Source: Lactobacillus apis (lineage in GTDB: Bacteria; Bacillota; Bacilli; Lactobacillales; Lactobacillaceae). Taken from it: a stretch of DNA of 64,000 nucleotides. The position numbers were made by a program, and so were the translations under genes. This document shows, in pieces, positions 8,605 to 17,464 of this stretch. The notes beneath the pieces were generated by a model that had not been told where the DNA came from, ran no database searches, and was given only the letters and a program-made list of their open reading frames with translations. Every line of letters starts with the position of its first letter. Positions within the stretch are counted from its first letter, which is position 1. The DNA is taken from the NCBI RefSeq assembly GCF_002837055.1, contig NZ_PDKP01000001.1, positions 724,199 through 788,198 on the forward strand, read 5' to 3'.

Positions 8605-9951
8605 CTACTTCATGCCATTTTGGTCTTCAAAGTTCTTGAAAAAGTTCTTTAAATCTGCCGAAGAAACGTCTGATTTAACTGTAGCTTTTTTCTTGCTCCA
8701 GTCCGTTGCTTTTTCAACCCTTTTTGCCTGAGTATAACGAGGATATTTTCCTTTATTTTGCTCACGTTTATTCATATAGTCAAGTGCTTGCTCACCTGTC
8801 TTGACACCATGTTGCAACCAATCATGCAGGATTTTATTCGCTAAACGATAGGAAATATTCGGTGCGCTTTTTAGACAAGCGTAGGTCAAAAGATTCAGCA
8901 ATTCAGCTGGTATCCCTTTTTCATTATATAAACTGTCAAGGACATGATATTCGCTAGCATCAACATAATCATGACGTTCAGTTTTTAGATAATATAAAAA
9001 CTGAGCTGGAGATTTACTCTTCGCAAGTTGTAAAAGTTTTTGTTCTTGTTCACTAAAATGCGCATTTGAAGGACTAGTTTCTTCAGTACGCGTAACTCTT
9101 TTAAGTTGATCACGTGTTGTTTGAGCATGGATACTGTTTGCGATTGTCTTTTTAATTAAGGACATATCAAGCTGATAGTCTCCGTGTAAGCACGACAAAG
9201 CCTCATCAACAAATTCTTGTTCGGACAAACCATAGGTGCGCATAACGGCCCGAATTGCTTGGCGGTTGCGATCAATTTCTGTCTCCGGAATCTGATAAAT
9301 CTCAAACTGCTGCTTCATAAAATCCCAGTCAATCTTGTCATCTTGTTTGATACTTGCCTGAACAGGTTTAGGAATCTGGTTTTCTTGAGCAGCCTGTTTC
9401 ACTTCAATTGAAGGTTCAATTGCTTCTTGATCGGGTAAACGAAAGACATCCATGAATGAGGCAGAAACATCAGTTGCGGTCGCTAAGCCATTAGGTTGGT
9501 TTAAGTTCTGACTACCTTCTTGGGCAAAGACATGACCCAGTTTTTGAAATGCGCTAACACCAATTTTTTCCTTAAGCAAACTGGCTAAAAGAGGAGTAGC
9601 AAAAAATTCATTACTACTTGGCACCTTTGCTAGCTGAAAAACTAGTACCTGACCCATAATTTCATTTTCAATCATGCGTGTTTGAATCAAACCAGTACCT
9701 TCAAGCTTATGCAGCGCAATAAAAAGACTTTTAAGGTTGCAATCAAGCTGTTCTTGTAACGTGTATAAGCCGGTTGAATCAGATAGCATTGCACCAGATT
9801 TATAGTCTTCATTCAGACTAAGGTACATGGAAAGAGCAAGAGAGCCAATTAAAGGCTGATAAAGCTTTACTAAAATGCGAAGATCAGCTGGATATAGGTC
9901 AATATGATTAGCAATAAAAAAAGGTTGTTTGGGATTATCTGTCTCAAACAT
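8605..9951 (-). CDS. dnaB: Replication initiation and membrane attachment protein DnaB
   Basis: 448 residues, Firmicute DnaB (DnaD-like, not the helicase). The N-terminal winged-helix DDBH1 domain starts at IDLYPADLRILVKLYQPLIG. A variable linker with a 9x Gln/Lys-rich stretch (about 185-215) follows, then the C-terminal DDBH2 domain with YRLANKILHDWLQHGV. Together with DnaD and DnaI it remodels oriC DNA and loads the helicase. It lies 2 bp after nrdR and is followed by dnaI. Confidence 0.92.
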   Translation of the reverse strand: MFETDNPKQPFFIANHIDLYPADLRILVKLYQPLIGSLALSMYLSLNEDYKSGAMLSDSTGLYTLQEQLDCNLKSLFIALHKLEGTGLIQTRMIENEIMGQVLVFQLAKVPSSNEFFATPLLASLLKEKIGVSAFQKLGHVFAQEGSQNLNQPNGLATATDVSASFMDVFRLPDQEAIEPSIEVKQAAQENQIPKPVQASIKQDDKIDWDFMKQQFEIYQIPETEIDRNRQAIRAVMRTYGLSEQEFVDEALSCLHGDYQLDMSLIKKTIANSIHAQTTRDQLKRVTRTEETSPSNAHFSEQEQKLLQLAKSKSPAQFLYYLKTERHDYVDASEYHVLDSLYNEKGIPAELLNLLTYACLKSAPNISYRLANKILHDWLQHGVKTGEQALDYMNKREQNKGKYPRYTQAKRVEKATDWSKKKATVKSDVSSADLKNFFKNFEDQNGMK

Positions 9952-9953
9952 TT

Positions 9954-10421
9954 CTAATTTCCTTTCTCTCTTTTAGCAATCATATCCTCCATTGTCTTCA
10001 TAAAACTCGACATATCTTTAAATTCGCGGTAAATCGATGCAAAACGAATATAAGCAACATCATCTAGTTCAGCTAATTCATCCATTACCAACTGACCAAT
10101 TTTTTTCGAAGATATTTCACTTACACCTTGCTGTCTAACCTTGTTTTCAACGTGATCAACTAGTTCTTCAAATTGTGCGCTGGTAATTGGACGCTTTTGT
10201 CCAGCTGCCATTACACCATGCAGAATCTTTTTACGATTAAACGGCTCTCTGGTATTATCATTCTTAATTACTAATAATGGCGTTGTTTCAATTCGCTCAA
10301 AAGTAGTAAAGCGAAAGCCACAGTTTTCACATTCTCTTCTGCGTCTAATTGCACGATTTTCATCACTTGGACGCGAATCGATTACACGTGAGGCATTTTG
10401 CCGACAATTAGGACATTCCAT
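9954..10421 (-). CDS. nrdR: Ribonucleotide reductase repressor NrdR
   Basis: 155 residues. The N-terminal zinc ribbon has CPNC at residues 3-6 and CENCGFRFTTFER at about 31-43, followed by an ATP-cone domain (about 46-136). NrdR senses ATP/dATP and represses nrd operons. It sits 1 bp after coaE and 2 bp before dnaB, so it is co-transcribed with DNA synthesis genes, as in Bacillus. Confidence 0.96.
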   Translation of the reverse strand: MECPNCRQNASRVIDSRPSDENRAIRRRRECENCGFRFTTFERIETTPLLVIKNDNTREPFNRKKILHGVMAAGQKRPITSAQFEELVDHVENKVRQQGVSEISSKKIGQLVMDELAELDDVAYIRFASIYREFKDMSSFMKTMEDMIAKREKGN

Positions 10422-10422
10422 C

Positions 10423-11025
10423 TTAGTCCTCCTCTTTTAGTTCACATAGCAGGTTTGCTAATTTAGTTTCTAGCCCTTTTATTGTACCAGTATTTGTGAT
10501 GACATAATCTGCTAATTTTTCCTTTTGCGATAGTGGCATCTGTGTTTTTATTCTATTTAAAGCCTCAGTTTTATTTAGGCGATCACGTGCCATTAATCGC
10601 TGCAATTGCAACTCCTCTGGAACCGCAATTAACAAGGTTTTATCGCAATAATCTTTTACTTTAGTTTCAAATAGCAAAGGTGCATCTACAATAACTACTG
10701 GTTTCTTTAAAAGTTTATTTTGCGTAATTTTATCTTCAATTTCGCTAAAAATCAATGGATGTGTTATCTGGTTAAGCACATTTAACTTACTTTGATCATT
10801 AAAAACAATTTGTCCTAACTTTTTGCGATTAAGTGTCCGATCAGAATTTAAAATATCTTGGCCAAAGTAACTAATCACTTTTTTATAACCTAGCTGACCG
10901 ATATTTAAAATGTCATTTGCGATCACATCGCTGTCAATAACAGGTAAATTGCGCTTAAGGAAAAAAGCATCTGCCGTGCTTTTCCCACTTGCAATTCCAC
11001 CTGTTAAGCCAAGTACTAAAGTCAT
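10423..11025 (-). CDS. coaE: Dephospho-CoA kinase
   Basis: 200 residues. P-loop GGIASGKST (9-17), the substrate region DSDVIANDIL, and the lid motif with LQRLMARDRLN. It catalyses the last step of coenzyme A synthesis. The ATG overlaps the mutM stop by 4 bp (ATGA), giving coupled translation. Confidence 0.96.
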   Translation of the reverse strand: MTLVLGLTGGIASGKSTADAFFLKRNLPVIDSDVIANDILNIGQLGYKKVISYFGQDILNSDRTLNRKKLGQIVFNDQSKLNVLNQITHPLIFSEIEDKITQNKLLKKPVVIVDAPLLFETKVKDYCDKTLLIAVPEELQLQRLMARDRLNKTEALNRIKTQMPLSQKEKLADYVITNTGTIKGLETKLANLLCELKEED

Positions 11026-11852
11026 TTATAAATTACCTGACAGTGGGGACAAAATGTAGTCCCTCGGCCCGAAACTTTTATTTTTTCTAGTGGTGCGTCA
11101 CAACGAACGCATGGCTCTCCCTTATGACCATAAACTTTGAGCATTTCCTGAAAACCACCGGTTTTTCCATTAGCATCAAGGTATGTATGAACCGTAGTTC
11201 CTCGTTCTTCAATCGCCAATTCAATTAAAGAATTAATGTTATCGTGAAGCTGTTTGATTTTAGTTTTGGGCAGAGCATTGGCCATACTCAAAGGATGAAT
11301 TTTGGTTTCCCATAAAACTTCATCAACATAGATATTACCTAGTCCGGCAACCACAGACTGGTCAAGAAGCGTGTTCTTAATACTCTTTTTCTTGCGGGCC
11401 AGTCCCCTAGTAAAAACAGCAACTGTAAAATCTGGTGAATTAGGTTCTGGGCCAAGTTTACTGATACCAGTTACTTCTTTTTCCGTTCCAGTTTTAACTA
11501 ACTGCATTCTACCGAATTTACGAACATCGTTATATCTCAAAGCTGAACCATCAGTAAAAACAAACTGAACATGATCATGCTTATCTTTTTTCGTATTTTC
11601 TTTAACTAAGCGATACTTGCCTTCCATGCGCAAATGAGAAACTACCGTCAAATTCCCACTCAACCTAATCAACAAGTACTTCGCATAGCGATCAATCGTT
11701 TCTATTTTTTTATTAACTAATTGCTGTTCAAATTCTTGCGGATCACTGGCAATAATTTTGGGGTACCACAACGTAACTTTTTTTATTGTTTTTCCTTTAA
11801 TCAGTGGTAATAAGGTACGACGTACCGTTTCAACCTCTGGCATTTCTGGCAT
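11022..11852 (-). CDS. mutM: Formamidopyrimidine-DNA glycosylase
   Basis: 276 residues. The catalytic N-terminus is MPEMPEVETVRR (Pro2 nucleophile, Glu3). The C-terminal zinc finger is CVRCDAPLEKIKVSGRGTTF followed by CPHC. It excises 8-oxoguanine and nicks the abasic site. AAGGAG precedes the ATG, fixing the start needed to expose Pro2. It lies between polA and coaE in the Bacillus order. Confidence 0.96.
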   Translation of the reverse strand: MPEMPEVETVRRTLLPLIKGKTIKKVTLWYPKIIASDPQEFEQQLVNKKIETIDRYAKYLLIRLSGNLTVVSHLRMEGKYRLVKENTKKDKHDHVQFVFTDGSALRYNDVRKFGRMQLVKTGTEKEVTGISKLGPEPNSPDFTVAVFTRGLARKKKSIKNTLLDQSVVAGLGNIYVDEVLWETKIHPLSMANALPKTKIKQLHDNINSLIELAIEERGTTVHTYLDANGKTGGFQEMLKVYGHKGEPCVRCDAPLEKIKVSGRGTTFCPHCQVIYK

Positions 11853-11864
11853 TACTTATACTCC

Positions 11865-14540
11865 TTATTTGGCATCAAACCAGTTGTGACCATAACCTGA
11901 ATCAGCAACTAAAGGAATATCTAATCTAACTGCTGATTGCATTACTTCAGGCACAATCTTCTTAATTGTTTCAAGTTCATCTTTTGGAACATCAAAAATC
12001 AATTCGTCGTGAACCTGGACAACCATCTTAGTCTTCAAGTGCATTTCATCTAACTTTTGCTGCATATTAATCATTGCAATTTTAATAATGTCTGCGGCAG
12101 ATCCTTGAATTGGTGAGTTGATTGCAGTTCTTTCTGCAAAAGAACGGACATTAAAATTCTTCGCATGAATGTCAGGAAGATACCGACGTCTATGCATAAT
12201 GGTTTCCGCATAACCCTTTTCACGCGCAACTTTCACCGCTTTATCCATATAATCTTTAATTTGTGGATATTGTTCAAAGTAGTTATCAATAAATTCTTTT
12301 GCCTGCTTACGACTAATATTTAAGTTTTTTGACAAACCATAATCTGAAATACCATAAACAATACCAAAGTTAACTGCCTTTGCACGGCGACGCATTAATG
12401 GTGTTACTTCATCGGTTGACTTTAAGTGAAAAATTCTCATTGCAGTATGAGCGTGGATATCGTAACCCGTTCTAAATGCTTCTTGCATCTGCTCGTCACC
12501 TGAAACCTGAGCTAAAACCCGCAATTCAATTTGTGAATAGTCACAAGAGAAAATATAACCATCAGGTTGACTAGGAACGAACGCTTTTCTAATCTGCTTT
12601 CCTTCCTCTGTCCTAGTTGGAATATTTTGTAAGTTAGGATCCACTGAAGAAAGACGTCCTGTTGCGGTCAAAGTTTGCAAATAACGTGTATGTACACGTC
12701 CGTCTTTTTGAATGACATCGAGCAAACCATTAACATAAGTTGACTGGATTTTTGCAATTTGACGATAAGAAAGAATCTTTTCAATAATTGGATTCTCATC
12801 CTTAAGTTGATTTAAAACATCAACTGAAGTTGAATAGCCAGTTTTGGTCTTTTTGATTGGTTTAAGGCCCATTTTTTCAAACAGGATATGACCAAGCTGT
12901 TTTGGCGAATTAATATTGAACTCTTCGCCAGCTTCTTCATAAATTTCCTTCTCCATTTTGGACAATTCGCCAGCAAACTCATCTTGCAATTGGGTTAATG
13001 TATCAGGTAATACCTTGATACCATTAATTTCCATCTTTGCTAAAACGCGCGCAACGGGAATCTCGATGCTAGCAAAAAGATCATCCTGTTCATGCTCCTT
13101 AAGTTTAGCAAGTAAGGTTTCCTTCAAGCTTTCGATTGCTTCAGCCTTGGTTGCAAGGTGATTAAACAAAACCTTATCATCTTCAGGAATTTGTTCACTT
13201 TTTCCTTTGCCGTAGACGTCCAAATCACTTCTAACAGAGTTATTACCATACATCCGGCAAACTTCAGCCATGTCATCCGAATTATTTTCATTGTTAATCA
13301 AGTATGAAGCAAGGAGCATATCATAATCGATTCCATGTGCATGAATTCCAAGTCGGTTAAGTCCAACTGTCGTACGTTTTAAATCAAAAACATCCTTTTT
13401 GATTTTTTCATCTTCTAATAGATGTTGCAGATTTTGCTCTTTTAATAGGTCAACATCGCGACTGACATAAATTTGACCAGCAATTTTAAATGCAAAACCA
13501 ACAAAATCAGCTAAATGATAATTAGGTCCGAGCATCCCTAGGTAAAAGACAATGGTGTCGCCTTCTTTAGCATCAACTTTTGCCAAATTATCTTTTGTCA
13601 ATTCTGTGTATTCCATCAAAACTTTTTCATTTTCATCATTTTGATTTTCTGAATCTGCAGCGTTAGGATCAAGTTCACTTAAAAACTTTCTAAAATTCAT
13701 TTTTTCATAAAAACGTCGTAATTTTGGATAGTCGATATCCTTACGCTTAATATCATCAATTCCAATCGTAACTGGAGTTTGACAATCAATAGTCGCAAGT
13801 TTTTTACCCAAAAGAGCCTTGTCTTTATCGCTCAGCAGGTTTTCTTTTAATTTTGACTGCTTCATTTCGTCGATATGATCATAAAGATTTTCAACTGAAC
13901 CATATTCTTGGACCAATTGCGAAGCTTTTTTGGGACCTACCTTGGTTACTCCAGGATAATTATCGGAATTGTCGCCCATCAAGGCCTTCATATCGATAAA
14001 TTCAGTTGGCGTAACACCATTAACTTCTTTCATGTGTTCCGGTGTGTAAGCTTCTAAGTTCATCACACCTGACTTAGTCACCATGACCGTAGTCTTTTCA
14101 GTAGCTAATTGGGTTAAATCTTTATCACCAGTCACAATTGTTACATCGAAACCATTTTCTTCACCGATTCTAGAAAAAGTACCGATGATATCATCCGCTT
14201 CATAGTTTTCCAGCTCGTAGGTCGATATACCTAAGTCATGCAGCAATTCTTGAATATACGGTAATTGCTCGGACAATTCACCTGGTGTTTTTTGACGTCC
14301 CCCTTTATAATCAGCGTACATGTTATTTCTAAAAGTAGTTTTGCCCGCATCAAAAGCAACTAACACATGGTCAGGCTTAACATCATTAAGTAAGACATCG
14401 AGCATGTTTTTAAATGTATAAATGGCATTAGTATGTAATCCCTCAGGATTTCTGAAGTTCTCAAGCTGACGGTATAATGCATAAAAAGCGCGAAAGGCAA
14501 CAGAATTACCATCAATTAAAAGTAGTTTTTGGTTAGCCAT
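11865..14540 (-). CDS. polA: DNA polymerase I
   Basis: 891 residues. The 5'-3' exonuclease domain spans 1-290 (LLLIDGNSVAFRAFYAL, and GDNSDNYPGVTKVGPKKA for DNA binding). The central 3'-5' exonuclease-like domain (about 310-480) lacks the D-x-E metal site, as is usual in Bacillus and lactobacilli. The polymerase domain has motif A DYSQIELRVLA, motif B RRAKAVNFGIVYG and motif C VQVHDELIFDV. It removes Okazaki primers and fills repair gaps. GAGGAG precedes the ATG, and it is the first gene of the polA-mutM-coaE-nrdR-dnaB-dnaI run. Confidence 0.98.
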   Translation of the reverse strand: MANQKLLLIDGNSVAFRAFYALYRQLENFRNPEGLHTNAIYTFKNMLDVLLNDVKPDHVLVAFDAGKTTFRNNMYADYKGGRQKTPGELSEQLPYIQELLHDLGISTYELENYEADDIIGTFSRIGEENGFDVTIVTGDKDLTQLATEKTTVMVTKSGVMNLEAYTPEHMKEVNGVTPTEFIDMKALMGDNSDNYPGVTKVGPKKASQLVQEYGSVENLYDHIDEMKQSKLKENLLSDKDKALLGKKLATIDCQTPVTIGIDDIKRKDIDYPKLRRFYEKMNFRKFLSELDPNAADSENQNDENEKVLMEYTELTKDNLAKVDAKEGDTIVFYLGMLGPNYHLADFVGFAFKIAGQIYVSRDVDLLKEQNLQHLLEDEKIKKDVFDLKRTTVGLNRLGIHAHGIDYDMLLASYLINNENNSDDMAEVCRMYGNNSVRSDLDVYGKGKSEQIPEDDKVLFNHLATKAEAIESLKETLLAKLKEHEQDDLFASIEIPVARVLAKMEINGIKVLPDTLTQLQDEFAGELSKMEKEIYEEAGEEFNINSPKQLGHILFEKMGLKPIKKTKTGYSTSVDVLNQLKDENPIIEKILSYRQIAKIQSTYVNGLLDVIQKDGRVHTRYLQTLTATGRLSSVDPNLQNIPTRTEEGKQIRKAFVPSQPDGYIFSCDYSQIELRVLAQVSGDEQMQEAFRTGYDIHAHTAMRIFHLKSTDEVTPLMRRRAKAVNFGIVYGISDYGLSKNLNISRKQAKEFIDNYFEQYPQIKDYMDKAVKVAREKGYAETIMHRRRYLPDIHAKNFNVRSFAERTAINSPIQGSAADIIKIAMINMQQKLDEMHLKTKMVVQVHDELIFDVPKDELETIKKIVPEVMQSAVRLDIPLVADSGYGHNWFDAK

Positions 14541-14581
14541 TAGATCTCCTCACAGTTAAACTAGTCTAGTATTCATTAATC

Positions 14582-14590
14582 ATTTTACCA
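14582..14590 (-). promoter_or_regulatory. Possible extended -10 promoter of polA
   Basis: Minus strand TGG-TAAAAT, an extended -10 element about 40 bp upstream of the polA ATG. No good -35 box is seen, which is common for extended -10 promoters. Confidence 0.35.
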
Positions 14591-14658
14591 GTTTTTCCTT
14601 TTTTCTGGCACAATACTGATCTATCTTGCAATTTACTTTACTTATTAATTTTGAACAG

Positions 14659-14692
14659 CAAAAAAAGACTGAAAACTCAGTCTTTTTTGTTG
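14659..14692 (-). terminator. Terminator after the first SLAP protein gene
   Basis: A hairpin AAAAAAGACTGA / TCAGTCTTTTTT with U runs on both strands, 10 bp beyond the stop. Confidence 0.85.
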
Positions 14693-14700
14693 TTTTCTAT

Positions 14701-15975
14701 TTAGTTCATTGTACTAATCCATATAATACATGGTGTAGTAGCACCTAAAATAGCATCACTTTCGGCTTGTGACTTATCATAATGAGATAAATCATTTTGG
14801 GTCTTAACCAAGATTGCTTTTGCCGCTTTGACTTCTGAAATTGTTGCCTTATCAGAGTTTAGTGTAGTTTTAGCTAACTTCAGTGCAGCCTTAAAGCGAT
14901 TTTCAAGATTACTCAAAGACGAGCTTTGGTATGGCGTAATGTTTTCTTGATCTACTAAATCTTGTAATTCCTGTTTGTCTTCTTTGACTGCTATCTTAGC
15001 ATCTTTTTGAGCCTGCTCAGGTGTGTTAATTGGTTTTAAAACTGGACCTGATTCATATTCAGTTGTATCTGCCTTAACATAAACTAACCCAGCAAAATCT
15101 TGTGCATGATAATTAGCTAATGAATAAAAACGAGGCTCGTTCCAGGAATCCTTTAACAAGTAAAATAGTTCTGCCTTATTGTCATTAGCATTCCACAAAT
15201 AAGTTGCACTTTCAACTGGATAAACATCGTAAGCAGCAAAAGTTGAGTTAGGATCAGTTGTAGGACGAGCTGAACCATCCACATTATAAGTTCCAGCTTT
15301 TTGGGTAAATATAATGTAACTAGCTTGCGTATAAGTTTGCAACTGTTGCTTAGGTTTAGCCTTTATTTTGGTTTCTGGAATAAAGGCAGTCTTAGTTCCG
15401 CGAACACGATATTCAATCGAAAGACCTGATTGGCCTGGCATACCAGTCACACGGTCAACTTGATAGATTTTACCATTTTTTAAGTTAATACTGTCTTTCC
15501 CAACACCGATTTTGTATGATTCGTTCTTTTTTAAATTGGCAATTTTAACAGTTGCTTGATCAGTATATAAGGGTTGGCCAGCAATTCGATAAACATTGTT
15601 TGCTTTAACATATCCACCGGAGCTAAGTTTGTAATAGCATTGGCCCTTAATCATCTTATATGGTAACCAAGATTGCTTTTCACGATCTTCATTTAACAAA
15701 TAGAAATTTTTAGTGTTAGGCTTAACTTCTTTAATAGAACCAGAAAAGTTTATACTCGTGCCCTTTTTCAAATATGCATTATTCTTTTGCCCATGATAAT
15801 TTTTAATCCTTTTACCCTTTTGATTAAAAATATAGGCATTATGCGCTAATTCAAGACTGTTATTTTTTGTTGCTGCTTTAACAGTTGCAGCGTTAAAACT
15901 TGCTAACTGGCTTACAAGCCTAAGCGTTATCATTCCAGCTACTGCGCCTTTAAGCATCTTTTTTTGTAAATTCAT
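14701..15975 (-). CDS. Secreted SLAP-domain surface protein with C-terminal FIVAR-like repeat (copy 1)
   Basis: 424 residues. The signal peptide ends near VKA-AT (about 36). Then come two Lactobacillus surface-layer-type (SLAP) modules (about 40-205), recognisable by NAYIFNQKGKRIK, the aromatic YLKKGTSINF, and SGGYVKANNVYRI. A middle region (210-335) follows, then a helical FIVAR-like segment (about 345-405: LQDLVDQENI..SEVKAAKAILVKTQNDL). SLAP modules bind the cell wall non-covalently, and there is no LPXTG. It is paralogous over its length to the next gene upstream. The function is unknown; a surface-associated structural or adhesive role is a guess. Confidence 0.8.
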   Translation of the reverse strand: MNLQKKMLKGAVAGMITLRLVSQLASFNAATVKAATKNNSLELAHNAYIFNQKGKRIKNYHGQKNNAYLKKGTSINFSGSIKEVKPNTKNFYLLNEDREKQSWLPYKMIKGQCYYKLSSGGYVKANNVYRIAGQPLYTDQATVKIANLKKNESYKIGVGKDSINLKNGKIYQVDRVTGMPGQSGLSIEYRVRGTKTAFIPETKIKAKPKQQLQTYTQASYIIFTQKAGTYNVDGSARPTTDPNSTFAAYDVYPVESATYLWNANDNKAELFYLLKDSWNEPRFYSLANYHAQDFAGLVYVKADTTEYESGPVLKPINTPEQAQKDAKIAVKEDKQELQDLVDQENITPYQSSSLSNLENRFKAALKLAKTTLNSDKATISEVKAAKAILVKTQNDLSHYDKSQAESDAILGATTPCIIWISTMN

Positions 15976-16040
15976 AATTACCTCAAACTACTTTTTTTAA
16001 AATTTTAATCTCTATTTTAGCTGAAAAATAAAATTAATAA

Positions 16041-16078
16041 AGAAAAAACCAAACTAAAATTTTTAGTTTGGTTCATAA
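16041..16078 (-). terminator. Terminator after the second SLAP protein gene
   Basis: A perfect stem AACCAAACTAAAA / TTTTAGTTTGGTT followed by a U run on the minus strand. Confidence 0.88.
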
Positions 16079-16126
16079 ATTAACTACAGAATTTCTAATG
16101 CTTAATAAAAACTATTAAATCAACAC

Positions 16127-17368
16127 CTAATATGGCTTCGTATCGGTTACATAATCTAGAAGACTAAGTTCGTCAGGCGACTTCAATTCTTTTTCTTGCT
16201 GTCCTTTTAGGACAAAGGTTGCTTGTTTGACTTCCATTACAGTTGCAGTATCTGAAGTAACAAGCTTTTTGGCAGTTGCTAACGCTGCATCATAACCGTC
16301 ATGTTTAAATTCCTTGTAAGATTCTGAATTCTTAACTACATTTTCTTGATCAATTAGTTTCTGCAAGTCTGATTTTTCAGTGCTTGTTGCTAGCTGGGTA
16401 TCATCTTTAGCCTGCTCAGGCGTATTAACTGGTGTCAAGAATGGCCCACCGATATATTTACAGTCATCTGCTTTAAGATAGCTCAAATTATCTTTAGAAT
16501 TGTCCACGTAAACAATATCACCCATACCTGAATCACCTAGCAAATGATAAAACAACTCAGCCTTATTTTCTTTTGGTAACCAAATATAAAGTAATTCATC
16601 TACTGGTAGTTTATCACCCTTACCAAAAGGTCTATAGGCTTCAAATGGTGGCTGTTGATTTTCTCTAACTTCACCTTTATTGTTAAAAGTATTGATACTG
16701 TCATTAATTAAAACATAGGTGTAACCACTAAAAGTCAGTAATTTCTGTCTTGGTGGCGTTACTACAACTGATTTTGCTAAAAAGCCAGTCTTTGTACCAC
16801 TAATACGGTAAGAAGGAACTGCAGATGGATCCTCCTGCTTTAACGTGGTACGATCTACCCTGATATTTTGCTTATTCTTAATCATCATGCTGTCTTTTCC
16901 GCGACCAACAGGAAAAGAATTAGGAGTTTTTACCTTAACGGTTGCTTCAGCAGTATAAAGCGGTTTTTGATTAATCTGGCCAACATTGGCCGCATTAATA
17001 TAACCACCAGAACCTATATTGTAATAATAGCTTTTGCCAATCTTAGTATATGGTAACCATGTTTGGTGATAATTATCATCATCTAAAAGGAAGTACTGCT
17101 TAGTATTGGGCTCGATTGATTCAAGCTTATCAGCAAACTTTACAGTTGTTCCTTTATACAAATGAGTCTTGTATCTACTGCCCTGAAATCTCTTGAGTCG
17201 TTTACCATTTTTATTATAAACGTAAGCGCCATGCACTAATTTCATTGTATTCGTAGTTGTCGTTGCTGCAAACACTTCATTTGTTTGACTTAAACTTACT
17301 GTTGCAAAAGATCCTAACGCCAAAACGCTTGCTATGGCACCTAATGCAATTCTTTTCTTTAACTTCAT
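16127..17368 (-). CDS. Secreted SLAP-domain surface protein with C-terminal FIVAR-like repeat (copy 2)
   Basis: 413 residues. The signal peptide MKLKKRIALGAIASVLALGS cleaves near VFA-AT (about 35). The domain order is the same as in its neighbour: two SLAP-type modules (GAYVYNKNGKRLKRF, YLLxxxD..WLPYTKIG, SGGYINAANVGQI), a middle region, the conserved link LTPVNTPEQAK, and a helical FIVAR-like end (LQKLIDQENVV..VMEVKQATFVL). The SD AGGTG precedes ATG. Each copy has its own terminator, so they are probably separate transcripts. The pair lies between polA and murC, unlike Bacillus, and appears to be a lineage-specific insertion. Confidence 0.8.
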   Translation of the reverse strand: MKLKKRIALGAIASVLALGSFATVSLSQTNEVFAATTTTNTMKLVHGAYVYNKNGKRLKRFQGSRYKTHLYKGTTVKFADKLESIEPNTKQYFLLDDDNYHQTWLPYTKIGKSYYYNIGSGGYINAANVGQINQKPLYTAEATVKVKTPNSFPVGRGKDSMMIKNKQNIRVDRTTLKQEDPSAVPSYRISGTKTGFLAKSVVVTPPRQKLLTFSGYTYVLINDSINTFNNKGEVRENQQPPFEAYRPFGKGDKLPVDELLYIWLPKENKAELFYHLLGDSGMGDIVYVDNSKDNLSYLKADDCKYIGGPFLTPVNTPEQAKDDTQLATSTEKSDLQKLIDQENVVKNSESYKEFKHDGYDAALATAKKLVTSDTATVMEVKQATFVLKGQQEKELKSPDELSLLDYVTDTKPY

Positions 17369-17423
17369 AATATCACCTCATTATTAATTATAGTCCTAAA
17401 TACTATTTACGACTTTAATAAAT

Positions 17424-17464
17424 AAAAAATGACCATTACCTAATAAGTAACGGCCATTTTTTAA
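17424..17464 (-). terminator. Terminator after murC
   Basis: A hairpin AATGGCCGTTAC / GTAATGGTCATT with a seven-base loop and a U run on the minus strand. Confidence 0.85.

Noticed and set aside
11865..14540. DNA polymerase I lacks the 3'-5' exonuclease metal-binding residues
   Set aside because: Loss of proofreading in PolA is common in Bacillus and lactobacilli, so it is not a novelty here.
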